Source: Nostoc sp. B(2019)
GTDB lineage: Bacteria > Cyanobacteriota > Cyanobacteriia > Cyanobacteriales > Nostocaceae
DNA: 64,000 nt
Assembly (NCBI RefSeq): GCF_010091925.1
Contig: NZ_WVID01000030.1
Coordinates: forward strand, 1 to 64,000
Reading direction: 5' to 3'
Shown: piece by piece, positions 8,150-16,158 of the stretch
Layout of the letters: every line of letters begins with the position of its first letter
How positions within the stretch are numbered: the stretch's first letter is position 1
Made by a program: the position numbers and the translations under genes
Notes under the pieces: model-generated
What the model was told of the DNA's origin: nothing
Seen by the model: the letters and a program-made list of their open reading frames with translations, nothing else
The model's database searches: none

Positions 8150-9220
8150 TCATTTGTAAGTTGCTTCCCGCAAGGTTAAAAGTTCCGAAGATTCTTCAAT
8201 AGGATAGCTTTGGCTATCGACGTTTAACGTAGAGGACTGTGTTAAGTCTTTTTGGAGAAACTTGCGAAAAGTAATATCTAAAGCATCAGCAGCAACATGA
8301 AGTTCTTCTGATATTTTGGGTATTGGTTGAGAGTTTAAAGTTGCAACTACTACCGTATCTTCTTGGGCAAGTTTGTGGTCAATCTTTCTAAAGAAACCAT
8401 CTAACCAAGGGAAGGGTAAAATGTTGCGGTATAAAACGCGTTTGACAACAGTAGTGTTGTCATCTATAGGAAGATGAGCAACTAAAATACCAAATTTGAT
8501 ATCAAAACTGTCATCTCTACCTATACTAATTTCTGCTAGGGTAACGTTGGGTAGATATAAGCTCAATCTTGTCTTTAACTCTGGACGTCCACCTAATAAA
8601 AAGTTCAAAAAACTTTTCGAGCTACCTAATGATTCATAATTCACCTTAGCAACTGCGCCCCAATCGTATTTATCGACTTTATACTTAATAGTTTTATTTA
8701 TCGGAATTCTCTGACCAAAAGATTTCCTATGAACTGCAATGACATGGGTAAAGTCTAGATTAGCTTCCATAAGACGAGCATAGTTAGCATTATCTATACC
8801 CTCGTCATAAACAGGGCGCATAGTCGAAACCATGTATTCTGGAAAAATAGGCAAAGGAGGTCGTTTTTCTTCAGGCAAATCACCATAAAACAACCAAATA
8901 AAACCATATTTTTCCTGTACTGGGTAGCTATCTACACTAGCTCTTTTAGGAATAGGCATTCCAGGTGCATTAGAAGGGATTTCAATACATTGTCCATCAG
9001 CTTGAAATTTCCATCCATGATAGGGACAACGGATACAGTCGTCTTCAATCCAGCCCAGAGAGAAAGCCGCGCCGCGATGAGGACACTGGTCTTTCAGAGC
9101 GATGACTTGTCCTTGAGAGTTACGGTAGAGGACAAATCTTTGATTTAACATCACAACTTGCTTGGGCTTGTTGGTAACGGCTGAACTAAATTCACAAGCA
9201 TACCAAAAGTTTTTCAACAT
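8150..9220 (-). CDS. Rieske non-heme iron oxygenase (PaO/VanA-like), copy 2 of tandem pair
   Basis: A 356-residue oxygenase alpha subunit. The Rieske [2Fe-2S] ligands are Cys46/His48 (CPHRG) and Cys65/His68 (CPYHGW). The mononuclear iron ligands fit Asp156-x2-His159-x4-His164 (NLDFTHVIAVH). The C-terminal half is the usual START-like catalytic domain. The family also includes pheophorbide a oxygenase and vanillate demethylase. There are no ferredoxin or reductase genes nearby, so electrons must come from generic carriers. About 60% of the first 110 residues match the neighbouring copy 117 bp upstream, showing a tandem duplication that then diverged in the substrate domain. A chlorophyll-breakdown role is possible given the HemF neighbour but is inference. 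Confidence 0.85.
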   Translation of the reverse strand: MLKNFWYACEFSSAVTNKPKQVVMLNQRFVLYRNSQGQVIALKDQCPHRGAAFSLGWIEDDCIRCPYHGWKFQADGQCIEIPSNAPGMPIPKRASVDSYPVQEKYGFIWLFYGDLPEEKRPPLPIFPEYMVSTMRPVYDEGIDNANYARLMEANLDFTHVIAVHRKSFGQRIPINKTIKYKVDKYDWGAVAKVNYESLGSSKSFLNFLLGGRPELKTRLSLYLPNVTLAEISIGRDDSFDIKFGILVAHLPIDDNTTVVKRVLYRNILPFPWLDGFFRKIDHKLAQEDTVVVATLNSQPIPKISEELHVAADALDITFRKFLQKDLTQSSTLNVDSQSYPIEESSELLTLREATYK

Positions 9221-9337
9221 ATTTATCTCCTATTCTTTTTTGAGAGAAAAATCAAGTTTCAAGCAAAAGTATGACTAAAACTCTCGTACGAAGACGAAAA
9301 TTATTTTTGTTAAAAACGAACTATATCAGATATAAAT

Positions 9338-10402
9338 CTATTTAATTAAAGATGCGTAAGAAAGTATTGTTTGCTCTCGGTTAGAGTTGTCTGATTCACT
9401 TTTATTAAATTTCAAACCCCAGCCCATAGATAAATATTTGTGGCGAAGCTTGCGATAGGCAAGGGTTAAAGCATCAGCAGGAACATGGACTTCTGTTAAC
9501 ATATCCGGTAATAACTTAGGGTATTGGGACTCGGTTACTACCCTATCTTCCAAACCAACTTTGTGGTGAAACTTCACGAATAAACTATCTGCCCAAGAAT
9601 AAGTAAAAAAGTTACGAAATTGAATTCGCTTACTAATGGTCGTGTTATCATCAACAGGAATATGGATAGCGTAATTAATCATTTTGCCACGACCAAAATC
9701 ACTCTCAATTTTAGTTATGTTAGGGAGATAAAAGCTAGTCTTTGCATTTAACTGTGTGTGTGTTGGACGAAAGAATGATTTAAATACACCATTTTTTGGC
9801 TTAGTGTAATTTTTGTATGTGATTTTGGCACTTATACCCCAATCTTCATCTTGAACAATATAGTCTTCTACTCTTGGATCTTGTGCAAATCCCGCCCCAA
9901 AAGAATTCGCATGAACTGCATGCAAATGGGCTGGGTCAAGAGCGTTTTCTATGACTCTAGTGTAGTTAGCTTTCATCTCATATTCTAAGTAAATGGGATG
10001 CATAGTAGAGTCTTCATATTCTGGTAGGGGAGGAATTGGCGGACGTTCTTCTTCTAGCAATTCTCCATAAAATAGCCAGACAAAACCGTATTTTTCTTGC
10101 ACTGGGTAGCTGTTTATATTAGCTTTTTTGGGGATGAGTTTTCCGACTTGATTAGAAGGGATTTCAATGCATTGTCCATCAGATTGAAATTTCCATCCAT
10201 GATAGGGACAACGGATACAATCGTCTTCTAACCAGCCCATAGACAATGCAGCACCACGATGAGAACATTGATTTTTCAACGCTACGACTTGTCCTTGAGA
10301 ATTGCGGTAGAGGACAAATCTTTGATTTAACATCACAATTTGCTTGGGCTTATTAGTAACAGATGCGCTGAATTCACATGCATACCAGAAATTTTTTAGC
10401 AC
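9338..10402 (-). CDS. Rieske non-heme iron oxygenase (PaO/VanA-like), copy 1 of tandem pair
   Basis: A 354-residue paralogue of the downstream gene, first in the minus-strand group. Rieske ligands are Cys46/His48 (CSHRG) and Cys65/His68 (CPYHGW); the iron site is Asp156, His159, His164 (ALDPAHLHAVH). The N-terminal Rieske domains of the two copies are almost the same, while residues beyond ~130 differ strongly, which suggests different substrates or successive steps. The start is shared in both copies (MLKNFWYACEFS). The first cluster pair has Pro replaced by Ser (CSHRG), a tolerated position next to the iron-sulfur ligand. Upstream, 380 bp separate it from a divergently transcribed DNA-binding protein gene. 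Confidence 0.85.
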   Translation of the reverse strand: MLKNFWYACEFSASVTNKPKQIVMLNQRFVLYRNSQGQVVALKNQCSHRGAALSMGWLEDDCIRCPYHGWKFQSDGQCIEIPSNQVGKLIPKKANINSYPVQEKYGFVWLFYGELLEEERPPIPPLPEYEDSTMHPIYLEYEMKANYTRVIENALDPAHLHAVHANSFGAGFAQDPRVEDYIVQDEDWGISAKITYKNYTKPKNGVFKSFFRPTHTQLNAKTSFYLPNITKIESDFGRGKMINYAIHIPVDDNTTISKRIQFRNFFTYSWADSLFVKFHHKVGLEDRVVTESQYPKLLPDMLTEVHVPADALTLAYRKLRHKYLSMGWGLKFNKSESDNSNREQTILSYASLIK

Positions 10403-10692
10403 ACTTAAGCTCCTACTATCCTAGATAAATTGATGAATTTAAAGTAACTGTTTCCAGTGTGTTGCTTAGTTCAACCGTTACATTCATCCCAGCCATCACA
10501 AAAAGCTACCATGAGCCATAATCTGGTTTTATATTCGTATAGAAGTATTGTTTTTAGGCAAATTTAGCCAACATAAGCCAAAATTGGCTTTGTTCGCTCA
10601 TTAGATATTTAATTTTCCACATTGACACTTTCTGGCGTCTATTGCCTTTGTTGTGTGTCTTTCTTTAGGCATAGGTGATAGCATACCAGTGT

Positions 10693-10771
10693 ACTAGTGC
10701 ATTAGTCAACTAATGTATAATTTTGCTCTATTAACCGTTGCACCAATAAACTAGTGAATAGGTTCATTAGT
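10693..10771 (+). promoter_or_regulatory. Candidate ribbon-helix-helix operator with repeated half-sites
   Basis: ACTAGTG occurs at 10693-10699 and again at 10750-10756; CATTAGT follows at 10700-10706 and 10765-10771. The segment 10700-10715 is a palindrome (CATTAGT-CA-ACTAATG). These half-sites end just before the GTG start of the ribbon-helix-helix gene at 10783, as expected for autoregulation. They could equally control the divergent Rieske gene at 10402. Inference from position and symmetry only. Confidence 0.45.
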
Positions 10772-10782
10772 TGGGGTATAGT

Positions 10783-10986
10783 GTGGCACAAGGAGAAGCT
10801 TCAATTAGGGTTTACCTGTCACCTGAAACAAAAGACAGGTTTAAAACAGTTTGCTTTTTCAAGGGATTGAATATGTCTGACGTTACAGCGGAACTAATTG
10901 AAGATTGGTTAGCTAAAAATGATCTGGATTTGCCGACTTCACAGAAAAATGTCCCTTCATCCAAAAGCAAAAAGAGTGAAGGGTAG
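10783..10986 (+). CDS. Small ribbon-helix-helix (CopG/ParG-like) DNA-binding protein
   Basis: A 67-residue protein with an N-terminal strand ASIRVYLSPETKDRFKTVC followed by helices KGLNMSDVTAELIEDWLAKN, the ribbon-helix-helix pattern, and a Ser/Lys-rich tail. Such proteins dimerise, insert a beta-ribbon into the major groove and often repress their own promoter or act in plasmid/chromosome partition or toxin-antitoxin units. GTG at 10783 is preferred; a TTG at 10771 would add four residues but overlaps the proposed operator. No ParA-like or toxin gene is adjacent; only a 33-codon frame overlaps its end. Confidence 0.65.
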   Translation: MAQGEASIRVYLSPETKDRFKTVCFFKGLNMSDVTAELIEDWLAKNDLDLPTSQKNVPSSKSKKSEG

Positions 10987-11077
10987 CATAACGGAGGAAC
11001 AACTAAACCGCCCAGAAGCAAGCCAACACCACAGTGTCCCAATTACGGCAGCAATGGGAGGAATAAAATATAAGTAA
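10976..11077 (+). CDS. Possible 33-codon ORF overlapping the RHH gene end
   Basis: A GTG-initiated frame overlaps the last codons of the ribbon-helix-helix gene and encodes a 33-residue peptide containing TEEQLNRPEASQHHSVP. The overlap and hydrophilic composition are compatible with translational coupling, but it is too short to recognise and there is no clear ribosome site. Most of the following spacer to 11394 is repeats. Confidence 0.22.
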   Translation: MKGSITEEQLNRPEASQHHSVPITAAMGGIKYK

Positions 11078-11277
11078 TTGTAATAACTATGTAATTTTAG
11101 AAACAGCTATGTTTATAGAGTTGAAAGTAACAATCAAAATTAATAGACTTCGTGCGATTCATTTCTTGAAACCCAAATGAATCTAAGGACTTATACCGTT
11201 TACTTTAAGGCTGAGATGTATGGCAAGTAGGGGGAGATGGGGGAGATGGGGAAAAAAATAACTCTTAACTCTTGACT

Positions 11278-11384
11278 CTTGTACAGACGCGATCAATCGC
11301 GTCTCTACCCTTGACCCTTGTACAGGCGCGATCAATCGCGTCTCTACCCTTGACCCTTGTACAGACGCGATCAATCGCGTCTCT
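11278..11384. repeat. 39-bp tandem repeat, three copies, each with a 9-bp-arm palindrome
   Basis: CTTGTACAG recurs at 11278, 11317 and 11356, a 39-bp period. Each unit holds AGACGCGAT-CA-ATCGCGTCT (the middle copy with one change), so every copy can fold into a hairpin. It lies just past the stop of the ABC gene at 11395 and may act as an end-of-transcript structure; there is no long T-run. Confidence 0.85.
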
Positions 11385-11394
11385 TGACCCTTAC

Positions 11395-13182
11395 TCAAAC
11401 AGATGTGGTTGCTGCACCCAACTGAAGGGCATAGAGATTCGCGTAGATACCCTCTTGACTGATGAGTTCTGTGTGGGTTCCCTGCTCGATGATTTGTCCC
11501 TGCTGAATTACTAACACTTGATTTGCTTGGGTAACGGTGCTGAGGCGGTGGGCAATCACGAAGCTGGTTCGACCTTGGAGTAAGCGGGCGATCGCACTTT
11601 GCACCAGTGCTTCCGTACGGGTATCAATGCTGCTAGTGGCTTCATCGAGAATGAGAATTCGGGGATTGATTAACACCGCACGGGCAATGCTAATGAGTTG
11701 GCGTTGTCCCTGGCTCAGGGGTGCTCCCCGTTCACCTAATTTAGTTGTGTAACCCTGTGGTAATGAAGTAACAAACTCATGTACATTCGCCATCTGAGCC
11801 GCTGCTTCGATATCGGCTTGGGTGGCATGAGGAGAGCCAAAAGCAATATTTTCAGCTACAGTACCGCTGAACAAAATATTATCCTGTAGGACGATGCCAA
11901 TCTGACGCCGGAGACTTGCTTGAGTGACGCTACGTACATCAATACCATCAATTTTTACTGCACCGTCAGACACATCATAAAAGCGCAAAATCAGGTTAAT
12001 AATCGTAGTTTTGCCAGATCCAGTCGCTCCCACTAATGCAATCATCTGTCCCGGTTGGGCGTACAAATTCACCCCTTTGAGGACTAATTGATTTGGGTTA
12101 TAGCCAAACTTGACATTCTCAAATGTCACCTCACCCTGAATCGGCGGCATTTCGGTAGCATCAGGTGCATCTTTGAGTTGCGATGGTTCATCTAGCAGTA
12201 AAAATATTCGCTCTAATCCGGCAAAAGCAGATTGAGCTTGGGTGTAAAACTGGCTGAGAATCTGGATAGGACGGAAGAACAGCTGAACATAAAGCAAGAA
12301 GGATGTCACAACACCTACTGTTGCTCCTCCGGTGACGGCAAGATAGCCACCATACGCCAGCACACCCGCGGTTGCTAGGGTGTTAAGGAAATCAATCGAC
12401 GGCAAAAATGCAGCAGTAATTGCCACTGCTTGGACGTTAGCATCACGATTTGCGGCGTTGAGAATTTTGAATTCTTCGATGTTGAGATGTACCCGATTAA
12501 ATGCCTGTGCTTCTCGGACACTGCCAATATCTTCTTCCAACTTGGCGGAAAGTTCACCAATTGTTTGTCGGGTGACGCGGAATCTGGCTCTTGCCCAACG
12601 CGCAAACAAGCCCGTGGTAAAAATCATCAATGGCACAACCAAGTTGCTCAACAAACCAAGTTGTAGGTTAATTGAGAGCATAGCAATGACAATGCCCACC
12701 AAACTGAAAGTGTTGCCCAACATTTGAGCAACAGTCTGTCCAAAAGCCTGATTCACCGTACTAACATCATTCAGCAGGCGGCTCATTAAATCACCCGCTT
12801 CGCTGCGATCAAAAAAGCTCAGCGGTAGACTCTGGATTTTAGTAAAAATGTCTTGCCTCAATTGAGCCAGCAATCGCTGCATAATCCAGCCAACTCGAAT
12901 AATCTGACCCCGGATTGCCCAAATACCAAATCCGTAGATTAGTCCCAGTAGCCCCAATAGCTGGAGTAGTCCCGACAAGTTCCCCTTTGCAATCAAGTTA
13001 TCAACCGACCAGCCGAGTAAGAATGGCCCAATTGCCTGGGTTGCAGCACCGGTCATTACTAATGTGAGGGCGATGGGAATTTCTTTGCGATAGGGTCGCA
13101 GGTATCGCAAAAAGCGCCGTAGTGTGGAGAGTTGCTGACTCGGCTTTTGCTCGGATGCAACAATAGGAACAGTGCCTCTCAT
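11395..13182 (-). CDS. ABC exporter half-transporter, consensus-site subunit
   Basis: A 595-residue fused membrane/ATPase protein of the MdlB/LmrD/TM288 type. Six transmembrane helices occupy about residues 30-320 and the NBD about 350-585. The NBD has Walker A GATGSGKT, signature LSQGQRQL, Walker B LILDEATSSID with the catalytic Glu, and the switch His in FVIAHRLST. It follows a partner half-transporter 138 bp upstream on the same strand. In such pairs the two subunits form a heterodimer exporting drugs, lipids or peptides. The LSQGQ signature deviates from LSGGQ in the way seen in TM288. The substrate cannot be inferred. Confidence 0.88.
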   Translation of the reverse strand: MRGTVPIVASEQKPSQQLSTLRRFLRYLRPYRKEIPIALTLVMTGAATQAIGPFLLGWSVDNLIAKGNLSGLLQLLGLLGLIYGFGIWAIRGQIIRVGWIMQRLLAQLRQDIFTKIQSLPLSFFDRSEAGDLMSRLLNDVSTVNQAFGQTVAQMLGNTFSLVGIVIAMLSINLQLGLLSNLVVPLMIFTTGLFARWARARFRVTRQTIGELSAKLEEDIGSVREAQAFNRVHLNIEEFKILNAANRDANVQAVAITAAFLPSIDFLNTLATAGVLAYGGYLAVTGGATVGVVTSFLLYVQLFFRPIQILSQFYTQAQSAFAGLERIFLLLDEPSQLKDAPDATEMPPIQGEVTFENVKFGYNPNQLVLKGVNLYAQPGQMIALVGATGSGKTTIINLILRFYDVSDGAVKIDGIDVRSVTQASLRRQIGIVLQDNILFSGTVAENIAFGSPHATQADIEAAAQMANVHEFVTSLPQGYTTKLGERGAPLSQGQRQLISIARAVLINPRILILDEATSSIDTRTEALVQSAIARLLQGRTSFVIAHRLSTVTQANQVLVIQQGQIIEQGTHTELISQEGIYANLYALQLGAATTSV

Positions 13183-13320
13183 ATTAATTCGTAATTCGTA
13201 ATTCGTAATGGGCTACGCTCTGTTGCGCTAACGTAATTAAGATATGCGGAAAAAGGCTTGATACAGTTGTCCCATCTGTTAGTCTCATTGCGAAACAATA
13301 GATCTGTGGATAATTTGGGA

Positions 13321-15099
13321 TCATTTTTTCACCTTCTGCTTGACTTGAGATTCCAAAATCACACCGTAGAGCGGGCTTGTTTGCATTAATTCCTCATGAG
13401 TACCTTGTGCTACCAATCGTCCTTTATCCATAAGAAAAATGCGATCGGCATTCTGCACAGTACTAATGCGCTGAGCTACTACAAAGGTCGTGCAGGATTT
13501 TTGGGACATTAGGCGATCTAGCGCTGCTTGAATTTGAGCAGCAGTTTTGGCATCTACAGCCGAGGTGCTGTCATCCAAAATCAGAATACCGTAGTCGGTT
13601 AGTAAGGTGCGGGCGATCGCAATCCGTTGCTTTTGTCCACCAGATAAGCCAATGCCGCGTTCACCGACAATCGTCTCGTAGCCATCAGGTAAACTGGTGA
13701 TGAAATCGTGAATTTGTGCAGTTTTGGCAACCTCAATCACTTCCTCTAGGGTTGCATTGGGTTTTGCATAGACAATATTCTCGCGGATAGTGCCAGAGAA
13801 TAGTGTGGTTTCTTGAAACACAATGCCAATGCAAGATCTCAGACTTTTCAAGGTGAAATCTCGGACATCGCATCCGTCAATACGAACCGCTCCCTTTGTG
13901 ACATCGTAAAAGCGGGGAATTAGGTTCATAATTGTGCTTTTTCCAGAACCAGTCATTCCAAGGATGGCTATTAGCTCATTGGGCTTCGTTTCAAAGGAAA
14001 CCTCTTTGAGAGTTTCAGTTGTCGCTCCCGGATAGCGAAAGGAAACGTTTTCAAAGGTGATTCGGCCACCGCAACTTGTAAACGGCACAGCATCGGGGCG
14101 ATCGCGAATTTCAACTTCTGCATCCACTACCTCGTAGATTCGTTCAGCAGAAGCAGCCGCCTGAGCGATCGTCGGTGCAGCAAATCCAATCAACAAAATT
14201 GGTTGGAGAATCAACGCTAGGTAGGAGTTAAACGCCACAAGTTCACCAATGGAGAACCTACCCCCAATTACCTGCGCCCCCCCATAACCGAAAACTGCCA
14301 GCGTCACCAAATTACTCAGCAAAAAAATAAACGGGAATGTATTACGAATGGCACTAATCGTCTTCATATTTGCCTTGACTAGGGCATCATTCATAGTGGT
14401 GTAACGCCTCGTTTCGGCTGACTCCCGCACAAAGGCTTTTACCACCCGTATCCCCACCAAGTTTTCTTGCAATACGGCATTTAGATCACTCAGTTGCTCT
14501 TGGACTTGCCGGAACAATCCATTATTTTGGGTGATGAATCGTGCCATCAACCATCCTGATAGAGGCACTACCGTCAGCGTAATCAGCGCTAGTTCCCAAT
14601 TCATCACTAGCAAAATTACCGCAATACTGACCAAAGTTACAACTGCACCGATGACTTGAATCAGGCTAGTACCAACAAAAGTACGAATCTGCTCAATGTC
14701 GCTAGTAACGCGGGTTAGCAGTTGGGAGGTCTGCGCTTGGTCATGAAAACTAAAACTGAGATTTTGAATCTTGCTGAAAATCTTGTTTCGCAGGTTATAA
14801 GCAACACCTTGAGACGCTGCTTCTGCCCAATAGCTTTGTCCAAAGTTAAATAAACCGCGAGCGATCGCCGCGACTACCATCCAACCAGCGCTGTAAAGTA
14901 CAATTTGTAAATTTTGTTTGACAATACCTTGATCAATTCCCCAGCGAAATAATTGCGGAGTAGCCGCGTTAGCAACTGTCAAGAGTAACAAGCTAACTAA
15001 GGCTCCCAGCGAAGTCCATCGGTAAGTATTTAAACTCCCCAATACGCGCCAGATTGCCTGCATCGACGAATTTTCCTGGAATTCTGGTTGCGGAACCAA
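13321..15099 (-). CDS. ABC exporter half-transporter, degenerate-site subunit
   Basis: A 592-residue partner of the next gene, MdlA/LmrC/TM287 type. Membrane domain about residues 25-320, NBD about 350-580, with Walker A GMTGSGKS and a normal signature LSGGQKQR. However, Walker B reads ILILDDSTSAVD (Asp in place of the catalytic Glu) and the switch reads VVAQRIST (Gln in place of His). These two substitutions mark the degenerate nucleotide site of heterodimeric exporters such as TM287/288. The two genes should therefore make an asymmetric exporter with one hydrolysing site. The start ATG at 15099 gives the expected full length. Confidence 0.88.
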   Translation of the reverse strand: MVPQPEFQENSSMQAIWRVLGSLNTYRWTSLGALVSLLLLTVANAATPQLFRWGIDQGIVKQNLQIVLYSAGWMVVAAIARGLFNFGQSYWAEAASQGVAYNLRNKIFSKIQNLSFSFHDQAQTSQLLTRVTSDIEQIRTFVGTSLIQVIGAVVTLVSIAVILLVMNWELALITLTVVPLSGWLMARFITQNNGLFRQVQEQLSDLNAVLQENLVGIRVVKAFVRESAETRRYTTMNDALVKANMKTISAIRNTFPFIFLLSNLVTLAVFGYGGAQVIGGRFSIGELVAFNSYLALILQPILLIGFAAPTIAQAAASAERIYEVVDAEVEIRDRPDAVPFTSCGGRITFENVSFRYPGATTETLKEVSFETKPNELIAILGMTGSGKSTIMNLIPRFYDVTKGAVRIDGCDVRDFTLKSLRSCIGIVFQETTLFSGTIRENIVYAKPNATLEEVIEVAKTAQIHDFITSLPDGYETIVGERGIGLSGGQKQRIAIARTLLTDYGILILDDSTSAVDAKTAAQIQAALDRLMSQKSCTTFVVAQRISTVQNADRIFLMDKGRLVAQGTHEELMQTSPLYGVILESQVKQKVKK

Positions 15100-15645
15100 T
15101 GAAATTCCCCCTGTGTTTTCGCAAAATTCCCTACTTTAAGATTAATGCTGAACGCCACCACACTCACCATTTCTGTCTCAACTTCCACATCATTGGTTTG
15201 TAGGCGGCAGCTGTTTCCTCAGTTTGGCGTTCTTCGCGCAGGGTAATGCAGTTTACCCCAGTTATTTATTTTATGAAGGGGGAAAAGGGGAAATTATGCT
15301 GCCCACGATGGGCGGGGTTTCAACCTACCTCGCAATACAAGGATTCTTTTCGCCCACCAGGGGCGTTAGCGCAGCCGTGACGAACTACGGCTTTTACCTT
15401 TCCCCCTTTCCCCTTCCCCCTTTTCCCTTTCCTCTTCCCCCTTCCCCCAACATTTCTTGTAAAAAACTTTTAAAAATCTCTAGACTCTCTAGTCGGATAG
15501 AGAGTCTAGGATAAATTCAAGGGAGCTCTCAGGTAGAAATCAAAAGTCGCGGGGAAGACTGTCCCTGCCCTTTTAGCTTTTTCAAAGATGCGCCCCAGTC
15601 ATCCAGCTTGGTTTGGCGAGGTTGTTCATTTTATCCCGTAAATCT
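15100..15645. other. Spacer with pyrimidine-rich tract and perfect 12-bp hairpin
   Basis: No supportable gene. 15390-15460 is a run of C/T tracts on the plus strand. CTAGACTCTCTA (15480-15491) and TAGAGAGTCTAG (15498-15509) form a perfect 12-bp stem with a 6-nt loop, 136 bp before the copper chaperone start. It may be a terminator-like or regulatory structure; it lacks a T-run. Confidence 0.5.
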
Positions 15646-15840
15646 ATGACTCTCAAACTCACAGTTCCTAACATGGCTTGTTCTGCTTGTGCCAATACGA
15701 TCACCAAAGCACTTCAGGCAGTCGATGCCAACGCTAACGTTCAAGCTGATCCGACAACCAAGCTTGTCAGTGTAGAAACTCAAGCATCAGAAACAGTAAT
15801 TAAGGAAGCGTTGACTGCTGCTGGCTATCCAGCTGCCTAA
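15646..15840 (+). CDS. copZ: Copper/heavy-metal chaperone, HMA domain (CopZ/Atx1-like)
   Basis: A 64-residue single heavy-metal-associated domain: beta strand MTLKLTVPN, metal loop MACSAC (Cys residues of the MxCxxC type), helix, then VSVETQASETVIKEALTAAGYPA. In cyanobacteria this protein carries Cu(I) to the P-type ATPases for thylakoid plastocyanin supply and for detoxification. It lies just upstream of a CopA-type ATPase on the same strand, with a 42-bp repeat array between. ATG 15646 gives the normal domain boundary; the frame is open 11 codons further upstream but without family sequence. Confidence 0.85.
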   Translation: MTLKLTVPNMACSACANTITKALQAVDANANVQADPTTKLVSVETQASETVIKEALTAAGYPAA

Positions 15841-15916
15841 TACCGTTTCTCTTGAAGATTGCTACAGATGGCAGGGAGGGAGTGGGGGAGGCGGGCAGAG
15901 GAGTAGGGAAGTTCCG

Positions 15917-16061
15917 AGGTGGATTCATCCAGTTCAAAGCCTCGTTAATCCAGTTCAAAGGTGGATTCATCCAGTTCAAATACTCGTTAATCCAGTTCAA
16001 AGGTGGATTCATCCAGTTCAAATACTCGTTAATCCAGTTCCGAGGTGGATTCATCCAGTTC
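15917..16061. repeat. 42-bp tandem repeat array between copZ and copA
   Basis: The 19-mer AGGTGGATTCATCCAGTTC starts at 15917, 15959, 16001 and 16043, a 42-bp period. Half-units share TCCAGTTC every ~21 bp. Because 42 is 14 codons, frames on both strands stay open through the array, which creates spurious repetitive ORFs. Function unknown; it could affect mRNA structure between the two copper genes. Confidence 0.88.
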
Positions 16062-16158
16062 TGAGGTAGATGAACGGAGTTATAACTCTCCTTTGCCCCT
16101 CTGCCCCTCTGCCCCCCTACCTCCTTTATCCACACCAGTTATAGCGGTTCATCTAGTT

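Noticed and set aside
15224-15514. 96-codon plus-strand frame
   Set aside because: Most of it reads a C/T-tract and a hairpin; low-complexity Pro/Phe translation.
15800-16135. Repetitive Asn-Trp-rich frame on the minus strand and its plus-strand counterpart
   Set aside because: Both exist only because the 42-bp repeat is a multiple of three; they lack starts with ribosome sites and overlap copZ and the copA leader.
16045-16158. N-terminal extension of CopA by 38 codons
   Set aside because: It lies in the repeat array and a Pro-rich tract; the HMA domain begins directly at the ATG 16159.
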